64,000 bases of DNA from Candidatus Pseudoscillospira faecavium (lineage in GTDB: Bacteria > Bacillota > Clostridia > Oscillospirales > Oscillospiraceae), in the NCBI GenBank assembly GCA_904420565.1, contig CAJFVV010000016.1, forward strand, positions 1 through 64,000, given 5' to 3'. Below are positions 1 through 8,421 of the stretch, piece by piece. The position numbers were made by a program, and so were the translations under genes. The stretch's first letter is position 1, and each line of letters opens with the position of its first letter. The notes under the pieces are model-generated. The model did no database searches, had not been told where the DNA came from, and was given only the letters and a program-made list of their open reading frames with translations.

Positions 1-39
1 ATTCACCACAACAAACAGGTTCTTCATCAGCAGATCCAT
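1..39 (-). CDS. 5' end of an unidentified protein (partial)
   Basis: An ATG at 39 (minus) is preceded by GGAGAG and opens a frame that runs off the window edge, giving MDLLMKNLFVVVN. It starts 3 nt after the stop of the 82-aa gene upstream, so it is probably the next member of the same operon. Too little is present to name it. Confidence 0.45.
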   Translation of the reverse strand, partial: MDLLMKNLFVVVN

Positions 40-42
40 GCT

Positions 43-291
43 TTACTCTCCTCTCCGCTGCCGCCGGTAGCTTTCCGCCCGCGCCATACGTTCTTTCTGG
101 ATATCCGCGTCGATCTGACGCTGGGCCTCCGGGTCATACTCCCGCAGACGCAGCATGTGGCGGAATTCCCCGGGGTAGGGGAACTCCAGGTCGTAATCCG
201 CGCCGAAGCGCACGGTGATGCGGCCGTTCTCCACCGCCATCACCGTGCCCCGGCCCCGGTATTCATGAATCACTTCTTTTCCGACGAGCAT
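43..291 (-). CDS. Small conserved-looking unknown protein, 82 aa
   Basis: The start at 291 is chosen because AGGAGG lies just upstream; a longer frame to 354 has no ribosome site. The N-terminal half (GKEVIHEYRGRGTV, then ITVRF and FPYP) reads like a small beta-barrel module found at the ends of several Bacillota proteins (VIH..GxGTV pattern, from memory). The C-terminal 30 residues are charged and probably helical. No catalytic motif is visible. It sits in the run of small genes downstream of the ProX-type editing gene and is probably co-transcribed. Function unknown. Confidence 0.6.
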   Translation of the reverse strand: MLVGKEVIHEYRGRGTVMAVENGRITVRFGADYDLEFPYPGEFRHMLRLREYDPEAQRQIDADIQKERMARAESYRRQRRGE

Positions 292-302
292 ATCCGTCCT
301 CC

Positions 303-569
303 TCATTCTGCCGGAGCATCCGGAAAATACTTGTAATACTGCGCATTCAGCCACTCTTTCAGCGCACTCAAATCGCCGTTTTCAATGGTAAAGGTAGCGC
401 TCTCTACATCTGTTGCCTTCTCGTAGCACCATTTGGTGTAGGTGGCAACCTCCACTTCATCGGAATCAAATTCCATATGGAAACGATAGCGAAAATCGCC
501 GATAGACCCAGTGTAAACAGACGTCACCCGCAGCTCATGCATGGAAAGGGCCGCAATTTCCCGCTTCAT
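303..569 (-). CDS. Conserved hypothetical protein, 88 aa
   Basis: An acidic, cytoplasmic protein without signal peptide, membrane segment or recognisable motif. Its ATG overlaps the stop of the glutaredoxin-like gene by 4 nt (ATGA), the usual sign of translational coupling, so it is almost certainly expressed with that gene. I do not recognise the family and assign no function. Confidence 0.6.
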   Translation of the reverse strand: MKREIAALSMHELRVTSVYTGSIGDFRYRFHMEFDSDEVEVATYTKWCYEKATDVESATFTIENGDLSALKEWLNAQYYKYFPDAPAE

Positions 570-826
570 CCTTTGGTTTCTTCCAAAAGATTTTTCACAC
601 CGATCACAATGCTGCCGTCATCTTTCAAAAAGCAGGGAATGCCGATGCCGCCGTTTTTCTTCACTGCATCAAATTCCTTGCGCGTATCCCGCAGATGCAG
701 AAATTCCCGCATTTTTGCGATGTCCACGGTGATGTCGGCATATTCAAATTGAATGCCGGCAGCGGGCAGCCATTCCCGGGCCTCCACACATTCCTTGCAG
801 ATCATGGTTCCATAAAATTTCATCAT
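566..826 (-). CDS. Glutaredoxin-like protein
   Basis: An 86-aa thioredoxin-fold protein. It starts with a beta strand (KFYGTMIC) followed by a CKEC pair near residues 10-13 in the redox-active position, and it carries the cis-proline loop GIPCFL and a C-terminal helix. The family reduces disulfides or binds metals; the glutathione-poor lifestyle of Clostridia makes the electron donor uncertain. The ribosome site (GGAGG, 10 nt before ATG at 826) lies within the end of the upstream ProX-type gene. A second in-frame ATG follows directly. Confidence 0.75.
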   Translation of the reverse strand: MMKFYGTMICKECVEAREWLPAAGIQFEYADITVDIAKMREFLHLRDTRKEFDAVKKNGGIGIPCFLKDDGSIVIGVKNLLEETKG

Positions 827-830
827 AGCT

Positions 831-1388
831 TTATTCCTCCATTGTATCTAAATTTTCTAAATGGACGATGATTGGTTCGTGATGCACCGCGGGCAGATAA
901 ATCTCCAAAAGATCCCGGGTAGCCAGCTTTAAACTGCTGGTGTTGATGCAGGGATGGCAGCCGATAAAAGGATCCTTGAGCACATCCTCATCGATGAGAA
1001 GCTGCACATGGCAATCCGGATCGTTCATCAGCCCCATCACACTCACGCTGCCGGGGGTAAGATCCAGCAGACGCTCCATCGCTTCTGCTTTTCCAAAGGA
1101 CAGCCGGGCCACGCCCAGCTGCGCAGAAAGCTGCTTGGTTTTGAAAGGCTTATCTCCCGGCATCATCAAAAGGTAAAACTGCGTTTCCTGCCGGTTGCAC
1201 AAAAATAAATTTTTGCAGATTACAACGTCTAAAACCGCATCAATATCATTGCACTGGGCAATGGTCTGCGCCGGCTCATGGTCGGTGCGCCAATAGGCAA
1301 TGCCCAGGCTGTCCAAAAGGTCATAGGTGCGCCGCTCTTTTTCCAGGCGCTGTGCCGCATCCTCCGGGCGGCCGCGATATAATTCCAT
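831..1388 (-). CDS. proX: Prolyl-tRNA editing protein, ProX/YbaK-type Ala-tRNA(Pro) deacylase
   Basis: A 185-aa protein of the YbaK/aaRS editing superfamily. It resembles the stand-alone ProX (PrdX) editing factors that hydrolyse Ala-tRNA(Pro) made by proline-tRNA ligase. Visible family marks are the early HEPAQT segment, the CKNLFL strand, the conserved lysine in KTKQLSAQLG, LTPGSVSVMGL and the distal CHPCINTSSL segment. The length is normal. ATG at 1388 follows AGAGG by 7 nt. It lies 21 nt downstream of the CapA-like gene and 4 nt upstream of the glutaredoxin-like gene, so all are probably one transcript. Confidence 0.85.
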   Translation of the reverse strand: MELYRGRPEDAAQRLEKERRTYDLLDSLGIAYWRTDHEPAQTIAQCNDIDAVLDVVICKNLFLCNRQETQFYLLMMPGDKPFKTKQLSAQLGVARLSFGKAEAMERLLDLTPGSVSVMGLMNDPDCHVQLLIDEDVLKDPFIGCHPCINTSSLKLATRDLLEIYLPAVHHEPIIVHLENLDTMEE

Positions 1389-1409
1389 GCTGCTGCCTCT
1401 TTCTTTTCT

Positions 1410-3035
1410 TTATGCTGGTGTGGGCCGGTAATCATTGCGGTAAGTCACCGATGAAACCTTGTAGGGAACTGCCCGGTAGGAGCTGCCCTCCACCGCGCGG
1501 CTCTCCAGCCCGACGGTAAAGGTCTGCTGGAAAATCAGGCAATTTTTGTCAGCAGGATTCCGATTCCCGCCAAAGGAAAGATTTCCCAAAGAATAGGCAA
1601 TCTGTTTGCCCTTGTAGGTCTCCACCTCCTGCACCACATGGGGATGATGGCCGATGACCAAATCCGCCCCGCTGTCGATGCAATAATGGGCAATGGCGCG
1701 CTGGGTGGCGTTGCTGCGATACTGCCGCTCCTCGCCCCAGTGGAAATTGAATACGATGATCTCCGCGCCTTTTGCGCGCAGATTCGCAATGGCATTGGTA
1801 ATAAACCGCTTCTGGCTGGCATCAAAGCTCCAGCCCAGGTTGGAAGCAAAGCCCACCTTCACGCCCTTCACTGTCAGCACCGGCTGATAATCGTAACCGG
1901 ATACCGCCACATAGGGCGAAAGATAACGGATGGTATCCGCAAGGCCCTGATCGCCGTAATCCCGGGCATGGTTGTTGGCGATGCACGCCACATCCACACT
2001 GCCCGCTTCCAATATTTTCGCGTATTCCGGCCGGCCTTTGAAAATAAATTCTTTCTGTTCCCGGGGCTGATCAGAAGTTGTCAGCGCTCCCTCAAAATTG
2101 ACCATCGTCAAATCATCGCTGTGAAATTCCTTCACATTGCTGAAGAAATAGGCCGCTCCCTGTTTGTCGTACATCTCATCGAACGAACCTGCATAAGCAC
2201 CGCCGCGCATGCGGCCGAAAGTACAGTCTCCGCCAAAGGACAGGGTAACCTGCACCGTGTCATACCCCGGCGCATCTCTCCAGCCGTCGTAAACCGTATC
2301 CACACCCAGAGATTCATAGCAGCGCAGCAGTGTGATAATCGCCTGCTCCACAGAATAGGTGTTCTGGGGCAGAAATTCCCCCCAAATGCCGCCCATCAGG
2401 GCCTTTCCATCCGCTGTGGTGCGGCCGGAACTGTATTTGACGCCCTCCACGGCCCAGCGCGGAATCATATAGGCATCGGAAAACCGCTTTGGCACAGCAT
2501 TGGCCTCACCGCGTCCCAAAAACGCCATGCAGCGCTGCAGCATAACAGCAGCCTCTGCCCGTGTCAAAAGTCCCTCCGGCCGAAAAGTGCCGATGTTGCT
2601 GCCCTTTGCAATGCCCAGTTTTGCCGCCAAAAGCACATAGGGATCGTCGGTGTCGCTGAATATCGGTGCAGTGCCTGCGTCTTCCGCCGGCTGCGTCTCT
2701 TCTTCCGAAACGGCAGCAATCCCATATTCCTCCAGCATGGCCTCCGTATCGGTTCCCTGGCAAAAAGCAACCAGCTCCACCGCCAGCCTTGCGAAATCTC
2801 CGCGGCGAATGCCGGCGCTGTAATCCATATCCCAATCCATATCCGATGGGACAAACCCATATGCATAGGCACTGCACACCTCCTGCAGCGCCCAGTCGCT
2901 GATCACCGCTCCAGCGGGCACAGTTTTTTCCGGAACCGTTTCCGTTTCCTCCGCCAGCGCTGCAGGACACAGGCAAAAAATCAACACCGCACACAGAAGC
3001 AGTGCTGCAATTCGTCTGCCCAGAATATGTATCAT
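1410..3035 (-). CDS. SLH-domain CapA-family metallophosphatase, secreted
   Basis: Start chosen at 3035, after GAGGGGAG and before a clear signal peptide (MIHILGRR, hydrophobic core, cleavage after PAALA near residue 28). Residues about 40-245 hold three S-layer-homology-like repeats (for example GTFRPEGLLTRAEAAVML), which anchor proteins to secondary cell-wall polymers. Residues about 255-530 form a CapA/PgsA-type calcineurin-like phosphoesterase with GDCTF, VNFEG, NNHARDYG, FHWGEE and HHPHVVQ as probable metal ligands. CapA proteins act with poly-gamma-glutamate, but no capB/capC genes are nearby, so the substrate is open. First gene of its operon. Confidence 0.85.
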   Translation of the reverse strand: MIHILGRRIAALLLCAVLIFCLCPAALAEETETVPEKTVPAGAVISDWALQEVCSAYAYGFVPSDMDWDMDYSAGIRRGDFARLAVELVAFCQGTDTEAMLEEYGIAAVSEEETQPAEDAGTAPIFSDTDDPYVLLAAKLGIAKGSNIGTFRPEGLLTRAEAAVMLQRCMAFLGRGEANAVPKRFSDAYMIPRWAVEGVKYSSGRTTADGKALMGGIWGEFLPQNTYSVEQAIITLLRCYESLGVDTVYDGWRDAPGYDTVQVTLSFGGDCTFGRMRGGAYAGSFDEMYDKQGAAYFFSNVKEFHSDDLTMVNFEGALTTSDQPREQKEFIFKGRPEYAKILEAGSVDVACIANNHARDYGDQGLADTIRYLSPYVAVSGYDYQPVLTVKGVKVGFASNLGWSFDASQKRFITNAIANLRAKGAEIIVFNFHWGEERQYRSNATQRAIAHYCIDSGADLVIGHHPHVVQEVETYKGKQIAYSLGNLSFGGNRNPADKNCLIFQQTFTVGLESRAVEGSSYRAVPYKVSSVTYRNDYRPTPA

Positions 3036-3102
3036 ATTCCAAACGCTCCCCTCACCGTACCACAAAGGGCCGGTGCAAATTTTTTCCTCTCTCTGTGAAC
3101 GT

Positions 3103-3131
3103 ATTATAGCAAATCGCAGCCGCACATGCAA
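3103..3131 (-). promoter_or_regulatory. Promoter of the SLH-CapA operon
   Basis: On the minus strand TTGCAT (3131-3126), a 17-bp spacer and TATAAT (3108-3103) preceded by TGC form a good sigma-A promoter about 68 bp before the start codon at 3035. Confidence 0.65.
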
Positions 3132-3146
3132 TGGCACAAATGCGAC

Positions 3147-3180
3147 AAAAAAGCCCCCTTCCTTTTTATGGAAGGGGGCC
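3147..3180 (-). terminator. Rho-independent terminator of the hydrogenase operon
   Basis: Minus strand: GCCCCCTTCC, short AT loop, GGAAGGGGGC followed by TTTTTT. It lies 8 nt past the stop of the catalytic hydrogenase subunit. Confidence 0.9.
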
Positions 3181-3187
3181 CCGGCTG

Positions 3188-4945
3188 TTAAACCGCCTGA
3201 TTAATCGTTCTTTTAATATAGGTTGTATGCAGCAGATGATGGGCCCGCTCGCTGCCCGGCTCTCCCAAATAATTTTGATACAGCTCCTGAATATCCGGAT
3301 TCTCGTGGGACTTGCGCAGGGGATTTTTCGCATCCAAATCGTAAAGCACTTTGGCCCGCTCGGCTCGAATATCCACAAAATTGCGGACGCTGTAAGGCAC
3401 CTGCGGCTGGCCGCCGCCGTTGACGCAGCCGCCGGGGCAGCCCATAATTTCGATAAACTGATACTCTGCCTCTCCGTTTCTGACGCGATCCAGCAGCGTG
3501 CGGGCATTGACCAGGCCGGAGGCAACCGCCACCCTGACCACACCGACGCCGGCAATCTCATAGGACGCCTCCTTGATGCCTTCCACACCGCGCACTTCCT
3601 GAAACTCCACGCTGGGCGCGCTTTCGCCGGTGAGTTTCTCCACTGCAGTACGCAATGCCGCTTCCATTACACCTCCGGTGGTGCCGAAAATTACCGCCGC
3701 ACCGGTGCCGCTGCCCAGCGGCGCATCAAAATCTTCATCGGGCAGCTGGTCGAACTCAATGCCGGCACATTCAATCATACGGCCCAATTCCCGCGTGGTC
3801 AAAACAATGTCCACATCCGGCACACCGTTGGCATTTTCATCCGGTCGGGTAATTTCAAACTTTTTCGCCGTGCAGGGCATAACGGAAACCATCACAATCC
3901 GCTTGGGATCCACGCCCATCTTTTCCGCCCAGTAACTCTTTGCCACCGCACCAAACATCTGCTGGGGCGATTTACAGGAGGAGAGGTTGTCCGTCATCTC
4001 CGGGTAATAATGCTCACAGTATTTGACCCATCCCGGGGAGCAGGAAGTGATAAGCGGCAGATTTTTCCGCTGCTTCATGCGCTCAATGAATTCATTGCTT
4101 TCTTCCATAATGGTCAGATCTGCACCGAAATTGGTATCAAACACTTTGTCAAAGCCCAGGCGGCGCAGTGCAGCAGCCAGTTTACCCTGCACATCTGTAC
4201 CGATAGGATAGCCGAAACACTCACCCAAAGCGGCACGCACAGCAGGCGCCGCCTGTACCAAAACGATTTTGTCCGGATCGTTGAGCGCCTCAAACACTTC
4301 ATTAATATAATGTTTTTCCTGCAGCGCGCCGGTGGGACACACAGCAATGCATTGCCCGCAGGAAACACAAGACGTTTCTCCCAGCCCCATTTTGAAGGGG
4401 GAGCCGATATGGGTCTTGAATCCGCGCATATTGGCACCGATTACGCCGATCCCCTGCACTTCTTTGCACACAGCCACACAGCGGCGGCACAAAATACATT
4501 TGCTGTTGTCACGAATCATGTGCACGGCGCTGCTGTCAATTTTGCTGGGCGTTTTATCCCCCGCATAGCGTTCTGTTGTCTCAATGGCATATTTCCTGGC
4601 CAGATTCTGCAGCTCGCAGCGACCGCTGCGCAGGCAGCTGAGACAGTTACAGTTGTGGTTGGACAGCATCAGCTGCAGTGTCTTTTTGCGCGCTTCAATC
4701 ACACGCTTATTGTTGGTGCGGATCTCCATGCCATCCCGGTCACAGGGATAAACACATGCTGTAACCAGCGTTTTCACCCCGGCAACCTCCACCACGCACA
4801 TGCGGCAGGCACCGATTTCATTGATATCCTTCATATAGCATAGTGTGGGAATATCAATTCCCGCTTTGCGGGCAGCTTCCAAAATCGTGATGCCCCGGGG
4901 TACGGCAAGTGCTCTTCCATCAATTTTAATGGTAATTTCTTCCAT
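3188..4945 (-). CDS. hydA: [FeFe] hydrogenase catalytic subunit (HydA/HndD type)
   Basis: A 585-aa cytoplasmic H2-forming or H2-oxidising subunit. In order: an N-terminal [2Fe-2S] plant-ferredoxin domain (CYMKDINEIGACRMC and a later CVYPC, residues about 35-70), a His-Cys [4Fe-4S] site (HNCNCLSCLRSGRC), two [4Fe-4S] ferredoxin motifs (CILCRRCVAVC, CVSCGQCIAVC), then the H-cluster domain with TSCSPGW, MPCTAKKFE and GCPGGCVNGGG. Start 4945 is set by AAGGGGG upstream. With the two upstream subunits it makes an NAD(P)-linked enzyme of the bifurcating or NADP-reducing class (group A3-like by subunit set; inference). Confidence 0.95.
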   Translation of the reverse strand: MEEITIKIDGRALAVPRGITILEAARKAGIDIPTLCYMKDINEIGACRMCVVEVAGVKTLVTACVYPCDRDGMEIRTNNKRVIEARKKTLQLMLSNHNCNCLSCLRSGRCELQNLARKYAIETTERYAGDKTPSKIDSSAVHMIRDNSKCILCRRCVAVCKEVQGIGVIGANMRGFKTHIGSPFKMGLGETSCVSCGQCIAVCPTGALQEKHYINEVFEALNDPDKIVLVQAAPAVRAALGECFGYPIGTDVQGKLAAALRRLGFDKVFDTNFGADLTIMEESNEFIERMKQRKNLPLITSCSPGWVKYCEHYYPEMTDNLSSCKSPQQMFGAVAKSYWAEKMGVDPKRIVMVSVMPCTAKKFEITRPDENANGVPDVDIVLTTRELGRMIECAGIEFDQLPDEDFDAPLGSGTGAAVIFGTTGGVMEAALRTAVEKLTGESAPSVEFQEVRGVEGIKEASYEIAGVGVVRVAVASGLVNARTLLDRVRNGEAEYQFIEIMGCPGGCVNGGGQPQVPYSVRNFVDIRAERAKVLYDLDAKNPLRKSHENPDIQELYQNYLGEPGSERAHHLLHTTYIKRTINQAV

Positions 4946-4956
4946 AGTAATCCCCC

Positions 4957-6846
4957 TTATTCCTTGGAAATTGCACCAAAGTGGCACAGTGTCAGGCAGG
5001 AACCGCACTTGACACATTTGTTGACATCAATGGAATGCGGCTTTTTGACCAGGCCGGAAATAGCGCCCGAGGGGCAGGTGCGGGCACACAAAGTGCAGCC
5101 GCGGCATTTGGAGGGGTTGATAACAAACACCAGCAGATCCTCGCAGACCCGGGCAGGGCATTTCTTGTCCACAATATGGGCCACATATTCATCACGGAAG
5201 CATTTGATGGTGGAAAGAACGGGATTCGGCGCTGTCTGCCCCAAGCCGCACAGGGCGTTGTCCTTGATATACTCGCACAGCTCTTCCAGTTCATTCAAAT
5301 CCTTCATCGTTGCCTCGCCGCGGGTGATCTTGCTGAGCATCTCATACATACGCTTGGTGCCGATGCGGCAGGGTGTGCACTTCCCGCAGGATTCATCCAC
5401 CGTAAAGCCCAGGAAGAATTTTGCAATATCCACCATGCAGGAATCCTCGTCCATCACGATCAGGCCGCCGCTGCCCATCATAGAGCCAATGGCGATCAAG
5501 TTGTCGTAATCGATGGGCACATCCATTTTTTCCGCCGGAATACATCCACCGGAGGGGCCGCCGGTTTGCGCCGCCTTGAACCTTTTCCCGTTGGGAATGC
5601 CGCCGCCGATTTCCTCAACAATTTCCCGCAGCGTCGTGCCCATGGGAATTTCCACCAAACCAGTATGGTTGATTTTTCCGCCCAGGGCAAATACTTTTGT
5701 CCCCTTGGACTTTTCCGTTCCCATGGCACTGAACCATGCGGCACCCTTCACAATAATCTGGGGAATATTGGCATATGTTTCCACATTATTTAAAATCGTG
5801 GGCTGTCCAAACAGGCCCTTCACTGCCGGGAACGGCGGGCGGGGCCGGGGCTCGCCGCGCTTGCCTTCAATCGAGGTCATCAGCGCCGTCTCCTCACCGC
5901 AGACAAAAGCGCCGGCACCCAAACGCAGTCCAATGTCAAAGCTGAAATCCGTTCCAAAAATATGCTCACCCAAAAGGCCGTATTCATGCGCCTGTTCGAT
6001 CGCCGTTTTCAAATGGGCCACCGCCAGCGGATACTCCGCACGCACATAGATATAACCCTGGCTGGCACCGATGGCATAACCTGCAATGGCCATAGCTTCC
6101 AAAACTGCATGGGGATCACCTTCCAGAACCGAGCGGTCCATAAAAGCGCCAGGGTCGCCTTCATCGGCGTTGCAGCAGACATATTTCTGCACATGCCCCC
6201 GGTTGCCGGAGGCAAATTTCCATTTCATGCCCGTGGGAAAACCTGCGCCACCGCGGCCGCGTAGGCCTGCGTCCAGCACCGTCTGGATCACCTCGTCAGG
6301 CGTCATTTCCGTCAGCGCCTTGCCGAGACCCTGATACCCGCCCCGGGCAATGTATTCATCGATATTTTCCGGATCGATCACACCGCAGTTGTGCAGGGCA
6401 ATGCGCACCTGCTTTTTATAGAATGACGTATCCTCCAGCGCAGTGATCGGCGCATCATCCACATTGGGTGCCTCTTCATCGGCATACGTCATGGTATATT
6501 TACCCAGAGGATGGCCGTCGCGCAGATGTTTTTTGACCACCTCTTCAGCTTTCTCCGGATTCATCTTGATGTATGTAATCTTCGGCTGGCCAGGTGCCAG
6601 AACCTCCACAATGGGTTCATACTGGCACAGGCCGATGCAGCCTGTGGAAATAAGCTCCACATGCTCCAGGTTCAATGCCTGACAGCTGTTTTTCAGCGCT
6701 TCCATCACCTTTCCCGCACCGGAAGCCAGACCGCATGTAGCCATGCCCACCAGCACACGGACTGTGGAGGCTTCTGCCGGGCGCAGGCCCACCGTATCTT
6801 TCAGCTGAGCCTGCATCTCTTTCACTTTATTCAATGTCATTTTCAT
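4957..6846 (-). CDS. hydB: NADH-binding flavoprotein subunit of the hydrogenase (NuoF-like, HydB/HndC)
   Basis: A 629-aa subunit that joins NAD(H), FMN and FeS clusters. Residues about 25-115 are a thioredoxin-like [2Fe-2S] domain (MATCG, STGCIGLC). Next is the NuoF core with GRGGAGFPTGMKW for FMN/NADH and ESCGKCTPCRIG for a [4Fe-4S] cluster. The last 60 residues are a two-cluster ferredoxin tail (CRGCTLCARTC, CVKCGSCLTLC). It lies 11 nt before hydA and 20 nt after hydC. The fused N- and C-terminal FeS domains are typical for bifurcating hydrogenases and not for complex I. Confidence 0.93.
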   Translation of the reverse strand: MKMTLNKVKEMQAQLKDTVGLRPAEASTVRVLVGMATCGLASGAGKVMEALKNSCQALNLEHVELISTGCIGLCQYEPIVEVLAPGQPKITYIKMNPEKAEEVVKKHLRDGHPLGKYTMTYADEEAPNVDDAPITALEDTSFYKKQVRIALHNCGVIDPENIDEYIARGGYQGLGKALTEMTPDEVIQTVLDAGLRGRGGAGFPTGMKWKFASGNRGHVQKYVCCNADEGDPGAFMDRSVLEGDPHAVLEAMAIAGYAIGASQGYIYVRAEYPLAVAHLKTAIEQAHEYGLLGEHIFGTDFSFDIGLRLGAGAFVCGEETALMTSIEGKRGEPRPRPPFPAVKGLFGQPTILNNVETYANIPQIIVKGAAWFSAMGTEKSKGTKVFALGGKINHTGLVEIPMGTTLREIVEEIGGGIPNGKRFKAAQTGGPSGGCIPAEKMDVPIDYDNLIAIGSMMGSGGLIVMDEDSCMVDIAKFFLGFTVDESCGKCTPCRIGTKRMYEMLSKITRGEATMKDLNELEELCEYIKDNALCGLGQTAPNPVLSTIKCFRDEYVAHIVDKKCPARVCEDLLVFVINPSKCRGCTLCARTCPSGAISGLVKKPHSIDVNKCVKCGSCLTLCHFGAISKE

Positions 6847-6866
6847 GCCAATTCTCCCCCTGCCCT

Positions 6867-7367
6867 TTACTGGTTGCGATATTTCTGCAGAATATCATGC
6901 AGATGGTCGATCTCCACACGGCCGTAGACCTCATCGTCTACCAGCATCACAGGCGCCAGGCCGCATGCTCCCACGCATCGGCAGTCATCCAGCGAAAACA
7001 AGCCGTCCGGCGTACATTCGCCGCCTTCAATTTCCAGCAGCTCCTGCAGCTTGTCAAACACTTCACCTGATCCTTTGACATAGCATGCCGTGCCCAAACA
7101 TACGGAAATTTTATGTTTTCCCTTGGGATTGAGATTGAACATAGAATAAAATGTTGCAATGCCGTAAATCTCCTCCAGAGGATGCCCCGTCTGGTCAGAA
7201 ATCATAGTTTGCACCTGGATAGGTAAATACCCGTAAATCTCCTGTGCTTTTTGCATAATCGGCATCAAAGAACCCTTTTCATCTTTGATGGATGCAATCA
7301 CCGCACGCAGTGCCTCAGCCTGTTCCGGTGTGCCCTCAAAGGGCACCGTTGCTTTTTGCTCTGTCAT
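6867..7367 (-). CDS. hydC: NuoE-like [2Fe-2S] subunit of the hydrogenase (HydC/HndA)
   Basis: A 166-aa thioredoxin-like ferredoxin. The [2Fe-2S] ligands are CLGTAC and, after about 35 residues, CRCVGAC. The N-terminal four-helix part (EIYGYLPIQVQ, EIYGIATFYSMF) is the NuoE signature. Start at 7367 is fixed by AGGAGG eight bases upstream; the frame is open further but lacks a ribosome site. First gene of the hydC-hydB-hydA operon. Confidence 0.93.
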   Translation of the reverse strand: MTEQKATVPFEGTPEQAEALRAVIASIKDEKGSLMPIMQKAQEIYGYLPIQVQTMISDQTGHPLEEIYGIATFYSMFNLNPKGKHKISVCLGTACYVKGSGEVFDKLQELLEIEGGECTPDGLFSLDDCRCVGACGLAPVMLVDDEVYGRVEIDHLHDILQKYRNQ

Positions 7368-7427
7368 TTCACAACCTCCTGTTTTCTTCTGTGTCTTTTC
7401 TCCCCAAAACCTATACACTTTTTTTAT

Positions 7428-7456
7428 ATTATAAAAGTATCCGCTCCATTCGTCCA
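7428..7456 (-). promoter_or_regulatory. Promoter of the hydrogenase operon
   Basis: Minus strand TGGACG (7456-7451), 17-bp spacer, TATAAT (7433-7428), giving a leader of about 55 nt. Just upstream, 7461-7468 reads CGTTGCGT on the plus strand, the same eight bases as part of the palindrome in front of hydE (8342-8349), a possible weak half-site for the neighbouring Crp/Fnr protein. Confidence 0.6.
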
Positions 7457-7567
7457 TACGCGTTGCGTTAAAAATCTGTTTCTCTTTTTTGTTTTTTTAT
7501 ACATACTTCCATCAGCATCCCAGCTGATTGTATCATTCTTTCACAAAGAAGCCCCGTTTTCGCCGGA

Positions 7568-7596
7568 TTGACGCAGTGGAAAACTTTCGTTATACT
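7568..7596 (+). promoter_or_regulatory. Promoter of the Crp/Fnr gene
   Basis: TTGACG, exactly 17 bp, TATACT, ending 30 bp before the ATG at 7627. It diverges from the hydrogenase promoter, so both lie in one 260-bp control region. Confidence 0.7.
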
Positions 7597-7626
7597 TGGT
7601 AGAAAACCAGGCGGAGGCGATGTAGC

Positions 7627-8295
7627 ATGCAAAAATCGGAACTGGACACTCTGCGCGCTACTCTTTTATTCTCCGGCATTTCCACAGAAGAAATCGGCCG
7701 GCTGTGCCGGCTTCTGCACGCTGGGGAGCGGCATTATGCGAAAGGTTCTTTCCTCATCACCGCCGGAGATCCGATCAGTGCTTTTGCCCTGCTGCTGTCC
7801 GGTGCTGTTCAGGTATTTATGAATGATATGGACGGTAACCGCATTGTGATGGCCAATGTGACACCTGGCACCCTGTTTGCCGAGGCTCTGGCCTGTTCTG
7901 ACGTTTCCGAATCGCCCATTTATGCTGTATCCACGCAGGAGAGCACCGTTTTATGGCTGCAAAGCGCCTTTCTCTCCAATCCGGCTTTTTTTGCCGATCC
8001 CCTGTGCGCCCGTTTCGGCGCCAATTTTATCCGTTCCATGGCCGACCGCAGCCTGCGTTTTAACGATCGTGTCCAAATTTTATCCAAAAAATCTATCCGT
8101 GACAAACTCATCACATTTTTCTCCCAGCAGATTCATCAACAAAAATCCCGGCAAATTGTCATTGATATGGATCGCAGCGCCCTGGCCGACTATCTCGGTG
8201 TGGAACGAAGTGCTCTGTCCCGGGAACTCTCACGTATGCAGCATGCCGGTATCCTGCAATTCCACAAAAATCATTTTACAATCTTTCACACATGA
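7627..8295 (+). CDS. Crp/Fnr-family transcriptional regulator
   Basis: A 222-aa protein with an N-terminal cyclic-nucleotide-binding fold (residues about 10-125), the long dimer helix and a C-terminal HTH_Crp domain (KKSIRDKLITFF, then DRSALADYLGVERSALSREL as recognition helix region). It lacks the FNR N-terminal four-cysteine cluster, and the phosphate-binding cassette reads LFAEALACSDVSESPIYA without the Arg used for cAMP, so the ligand is probably something else. GGCGGAGG precedes the ATG. Its position between the hydrogenase operon and hydEG suggests that it controls them; the palindrome at 8339-8360 is a likely target (inference). Confidence 0.88.
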   Translation: MQKSELDTLRATLLFSGISTEEIGRLCRLLHAGERHYAKGSFLITAGDPISAFALLLSGAVQVFMNDMDGNRIVMANVTPGTLFAEALACSDVSESPIYAVSTQESTVLWLQSAFLSNPAFFADPLCARFGANFIRSMADRSLRFNDRVQILSKKSIRDKLITFFSQQIHQQKSRQIVIDMDRSALADYLGVERSALSRELSRMQHAGILQFHKNHFTIFHT

Positions 8296-8338
8296 ACACG
8301 CGCTGCACAGGAAAAATAATTCCTATTGCGCCATATTG

Positions 8339-8383
8339 TTTCGTTGCGTCTGCAACGAAATTCCATCAAAAGTGCAGTATACT
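8339..8383 (+). promoter_or_regulatory. Perfect palindrome plus -10 element before hydE (candidate Crp/Fnr-activated promoter)
   Basis: TTTCGTTGC, 4 bp, GCAACGAAA (8339-8360) is a perfect 9-bp inverted repeat. A TATACT (8378-8383) follows without a recognisable -35 hexamer. If transcription starts near 8391, the palindrome centre is at about -41.5, the classical class II activator position for Crp/Fnr proteins. Confidence 0.6.
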
Positions 8384-8421
8384 AAATTATATTTTTTATG
8401 CAAAGGACACGGGAATCTGAT

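Noticed and set aside
1638-3098. 486-codon plus-strand frame antisense to the CapA-like gene
   Set aside because: Antisense shadow, His-rich and motif-free.
3131-4843. 570-codon plus-strand frame antisense to hydA
   Set aside because: No start signal and no domains; overlaps a certain gene over its whole length.
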